This document shows, piece after piece, positions 45,261 to 47,576 of a stretch of 47,576 bases of DNA. Under the pieces are notes generated by a model. That model searched no databases. It had not been told where the DNA came from and saw only the letters and a program-made list of their open reading frames with translations. Positions within the stretch are counted from its first letter, which is position 1; each line of letters begins with the position of its first letter. The position numbers were made by a program, and so were the translations under genes. The DNA is from Jiangella anatolica. Lineage in GTDB: Bacteria > Actinomycetota > Actinomycetes > Jiangellales > Jiangellaceae. The DNA lies in contig NZ_POTW01000052.1 of the NCBI RefSeq assembly GCF_003236295.1, positions 1 through 47,576 of the forward strand. Reading direction: 5' to 3'.

Positions 45261-46117
45261 GACCCGTCGCCAGAACCACCCGCCGCACCTCCGTCGACGA
45301 CGATCGGCCGGCGTCGGCGAACTACCACGCCAACGCGCTGGCCCGCGGCCTCGCGCTGCTGGAGCTGCTGTCCACCGGCCCGGACCCGTTCACGCTGGTC
45401 GACATCAGCGAGTCCACCGGGCTGCCGAAGAGCACGCTGGTGCGGCTGCTCGCGGTGCTGGCCGAGATGGAGTACATCGTCCGCGTCGACGAGCGGCCGT
45501 CGTACCGGCTCGGGCACAAGGTGCTGCGGCTGTCCAACGCGTACATGTCGTCGCTGGACCTGTCCGTCGTCGCCGACCGGTACCTCGCGCCGCTGGCCGA
45601 CCGCACCGGGCAGACGGCGAACCTCGGCATGCTCGACCGCGACCAGGTCATCCACGTCGGCGTGCACGAGCCGGACCGGCCGATCCGGTTCCGCGCCAGC
45701 CCCGGCGTCCGCGACCACTCCTACTGCACCGGGCTGGGCAAGCTGCTGCTGTCGCGGCTGCCCGCCGACCGGCTGGCCGACCACGTCCCCGCCGGCCCGT
45801 TCGAGCGGTTCACCGACGCCACCATCACGACGATGGACGAGCTGACCCGCGAGCTGCGGCTGATCGAGCGGCGGGGCTACGCCTTCGACGACAACGAGCG
45901 CAGCGTCGGGCTGCGCTGCGTCGCGGTCCCGGTCGAGGTCGACGGCGAGTGCCTGGCCGCCGTCAGCGTCTCCGGCCCGTCCGGTGAGTTCGGCCCGGAC
46001 CGTCAGCAGTTCTACCTGGAGCGGCTGTCGGAGACCGCGGCCGAGCTGGCCGGCGACCCGGACACCGCCGCCGCCATGCGCATCGTGCACAGCTCGCTGC
46101 GTCCCGCCCACCCCTAG
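45257..46117 (+). CDS. IclR-family transcriptional regulator
   Basis: 286 residues. The winged-helix N-terminal domain runs from about 28 to 90 (FTLVDISESTGLPKSTLVRLLAVLAEM). The C-terminal effector domain begins near 110 with VVADRYLAPLADRTGQTANLG, then HEPDRPIRF, YCTGLGKLLLSRLP and GLRCVAVPVEVDGE. IclR proteins usually sense a pathway intermediate and often repress the operon they lie in. It is inside the operon with 4-nt overlap to the deacylase, so it likely controls the operon from the divergent promoter region. Confidence 0.92.
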   Translation: MRPVARTTRRTSVDDDRPASANYHANALARGLALLELLSTGPDPFTLVDISESTGLPKSTLVRLLAVLAEMEYIVRVDERPSYRLGHKVLRLSNAYMSSLDLSVVADRYLAPLADRTGQTANLGMLDRDQVIHVGVHEPDRPIRFRASPGVRDHSYCTGLGKLLLSRLPADRLADHVPAGPFERFTDATITTMDELTRELRLIERRGYAFDDNERSVGLRCVAVPVEVDGECLAAVSVSGPSGEFGPDRQQFYLERLSETAAELAGDPDTAAAMRIVHSSLRPAHP

Positions 46118-46125
46118 GAGGCCGT

Positions 46126-46962
46126 GTGTTCGACGTCCACAGCCACTGTCATCAGCCGGAGCACTGGGGCCCGGAGTGGCGCGACCACTGGGCGCCGGTC
46201 TACCACCAGGAGGAGGCGCACGCGTTCACGCCCGAGGAGTACGACCGGGCGATGAAGGAGGGCGGCGTCTCCGTCGCCTGCGTGTTCGGCCTGCGGGCGA
46301 CGGCGGCCGGTGTCGCGACGCCGAACGAGTACGTCGAGTGGTTCTGCGCGTCGACCAGCACCGAGACGATCGGGTTCATGGCGCTGGACCCCACCGACCC
46401 CGATGTCCTGGAGCAGTTGGCGGACGGTGTCGCGCGCGGGCTGCGGGGGATCAAGCTGTACCCCGTCCTGGCGCTGTTCGACGCGCGTGACTCGCGTTTC
46501 GATCCCTTCTATCGCGCTGCCGCCGAGGCCGGGCTGGTCATCCTGTGGCACATGGGCGCGACGCCGAGCCCGGCCGGCTCGCTCATGGTCAGCCAGCCGC
46601 TGGTCGTCGACGAAGTGGCCCGCCGGCATCCGGACCTCACCATGGTGATGGCGCACATGGGGCACCCGTGGCAGCGCGAGGCGATGGTGGTCTGCCGGAA
46701 GAACCGGCGCGTCTTCACCGACGTCTCCGCCTCGTGGGCGCGGCCGTTCGACGGGTATCACGCGCTGGTCCGGGCCCAGGAGTGGGGTGTGGTCGACAAG
46801 CTGCTGTTCGGGTCGGACTTCCCGATCTGGACGCCGGCGCAGGCGGTGGCCGGGCTGCGGGAGATCGCCGCGATCCGGCCGCCGACCATGCCGTACGTGC
46901 TGCCGTCGACGATCGAGTGGCTGCTGGACGGGGATCCGCGCGAGGCGCTGGGGCTGCTGTGA
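46126..46962 (+). CDS. Amidohydrolase-2 family metal-dependent hydrolase/decarboxylase
   Basis: 278 residues of a TIM-barrel. The metal site is DVHSHCHQP (His5, His7); LWHMGATPS and VMAHMGHPW give the barrel histidines, and FGSDFPIW the aspartate. The GIKLYPVLALFD strand contains the usual lysine position. Family members decarboxylate aromatic acids or hydrolyse lactones and amides. GTG 46126 has AGGAGG 4 nt upstream, overlapping the IclR stop. Its role is probably downstream of the deacylase. Confidence 0.85.
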   Translation: MFDVHSHCHQPEHWGPEWRDHWAPVYHQEEAHAFTPEEYDRAMKEGGVSVACVFGLRATAAGVATPNEYVEWFCASTSTETIGFMALDPTDPDVLEQLADGVARGLRGIKLYPVLALFDARDSRFDPFYRAAAEAGLVILWHMGATPSPAGSLMVSQPLVVDEVARRHPDLTMVMAHMGHPWQREAMVVCRKNRRVFTDVSASWARPFDGYHALVRAQEWGVVDKLLFGSDFPIWTPAQAVAGLREIAAIRPPTMPYVLPSTIEWLLDGDPREALGLL

Positions 46963-47576
46963 GTGCTGTCCCGACGCGTGCCGCGGTGCTGTGGCGGCTG
47001 GGTGCGTCGCCGCCGTACGCGGGTGGCTCAGCGCTGACGGTCGAGTCGCTTGTCCTCGCCGGGCCGGAGGCCGGTGAGCTGCTGGTGCGGATCGAGGCGG
47101 CCGGGCTGTGCCACTCCGACCTCTCCGTCATCAACGGCAGCCGGCCGCGGCCGACGCCGATGGTGCTCGGGCACGAGGCCGCCGGCGTCGTGGAGGCGGT
47201 CGGCCCCGGCGTCATCGACGTCGCGCCCGGCGACCACGTCGTCATGACGTTCGTGCCGTCGTGCGGGCACTGCTTCGAGTGCGCCGCCGGCCGCCCGGCC
47301 ATGTGCACCGTCGGGGCTGTGGCCAACGGAGCGGGGCGGCTCGTGGCCGGTGGGACCCGGTTCTCCCGCGACGGTGTCGACTTCGCGCACCACCTGGGTG
47401 TGTCGGCGTTCGCCGAGCGGACCGTCGTCTCGCGAGGCTCCGTCGTCGTCGTGCCGGCGTCGGTGCCGTTCGACGTGGCGGCGATGCTCGGCTGCGCGGT
47501 GCTGACCGGCTTCGGCGCCGTCGTGACGACGGCCGGCGTGCGGCCGGGGGAGTCGGTCGTCGTGTTCGGGTTGGGT
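46959..47576 (+). CDS. Zinc-dependent alcohol dehydrogenase (MDR family), 3' end outside the window
   Basis: The first 206 residues are visible and the frame is open to the right edge. Catalytic zinc ligands are the cysteine in AAGLCHSDLS, His and Glu in LGHEAAGVV and a later cysteine (MLGCAVLTGFGAV). The four structural cysteines are in SCGHCFECAAGRPAMC. The beginning of the nucleotide-binding GESVVVFGLG is reached at the edge. Proteins with this pattern oxidise primary alcohols or are glutathione/mycothiol-type formaldehyde dehydrogenases. GTG 46959 overlaps the previous stop by 4 nt. The operon therefore continues beyond the window. Confidence 0.9.
   Translation, partial: MSAVPTRAAVLWRLGASPPYAGGSALTVESLVLAGPEAGELLVRIEAAGLCHSDLSVINGSRPRPTPMVLGHEAAGVVEAVGPGVIDVAPGDHVVMTFVPSCGHCFECAAGRPAMCTVGAVANGAGRLVAGGTRFSRDGVDFAHHLGVSAFAERTVVSRGSVVVVPASVPFDVAAMLGCAVLTGFGAVVTTAGVRPGESVVVFGLG

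Overview
The window is very GC-rich, uses many GTG starts, and is packed with short-overlap operons. Together with a CysO/Mec/CysM cysteine-synthesis set, a class E sortase and an ECF cobalt/nickel transporter fused to a PDGLE domain, this points to a soil-type actinomycete. A Jiangella-like genus is my guess, but the sequence alone cannot fix the genus. Most of the window is ordinary chromosome with one complete insertion sequence. I saw no phage, CRISPR array or polyketide/NRPS cluster.

Layout. 1-5.2 kb: a lipoprotein cut by the left edge, tRNA-Leu(UAG), an S66 LD-carboxypeptidase-like protein, a DUF6308-like protein, a small RelA/SpoT-type synthetase, an NmrA-type NAD(P)-binding protein behind a 28-bp operator-like palindrome, and a small membrane-anchored protein. 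5.2-12.3 kb: a HAD beta-phosphoglucomutase coupled to a GH65 disaccharide phosphorylase, then the RNA helicase HrpA. 12.3-12.5 kb: a 187-bp near-palindromic element exactly between two convergent stop codons. 12.5-17.6 kb: the ECF operon cbiM(PDGLE)-cbiQ-cbiO facing away from metE, with an operator-rich intergenic region between. 17.6-20.6 kb: a membrane molybdopterin oxidoreductase, rdgB and rph. 20.6-23.9 kb: class II aldolase, HAD phosphatase, DhaL and DhaK in one operon. 24.0-26.7 kb: a one-polypeptide two-component protein (GAF, kinase, receiver, LuxR HTH) divergent from a class E sortase.

26.7-31.4 kb, all on the minus strand: PIG-L deacetylase, MBL hydrolase, murI, a DHFR/RibD-like reductase, then the cysteine operon mec-cysO-cysM, where CysO is the sulfur carrier, CysM makes CysO-cysteine and Mec releases cysteine. 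31.5-33.5 kb: an ArsR/SRPBCC pair and an intact IS30-family element. 33.5-47.6 kb: a class III aminotransferase divergent from a long plus-strand catabolic operon. In order this holds two Gfo/Idh/MocA oxidoreductases, an FAH-family enzyme, a five-gene Dpp/Opp-type ABC importer, an N-acyl-D-amino-acid deacylase-like enzyme, an IclR regulator, an amidohydrolase and a zinc alcohol dehydrogenase cut by the right edge. It reads as import, deacylation, transamination or oxidation, and C-C or ester hydrolysis of a substrate I cannot name. This is the best candidate for an undescribed pathway here.

A recurring theme is that many genes lack a Shine-Dalgarno sequence and instead carry a TANNNT-type -10 hexamer 6-9 nt before the start codon, as expected for leaderless mRNAs.
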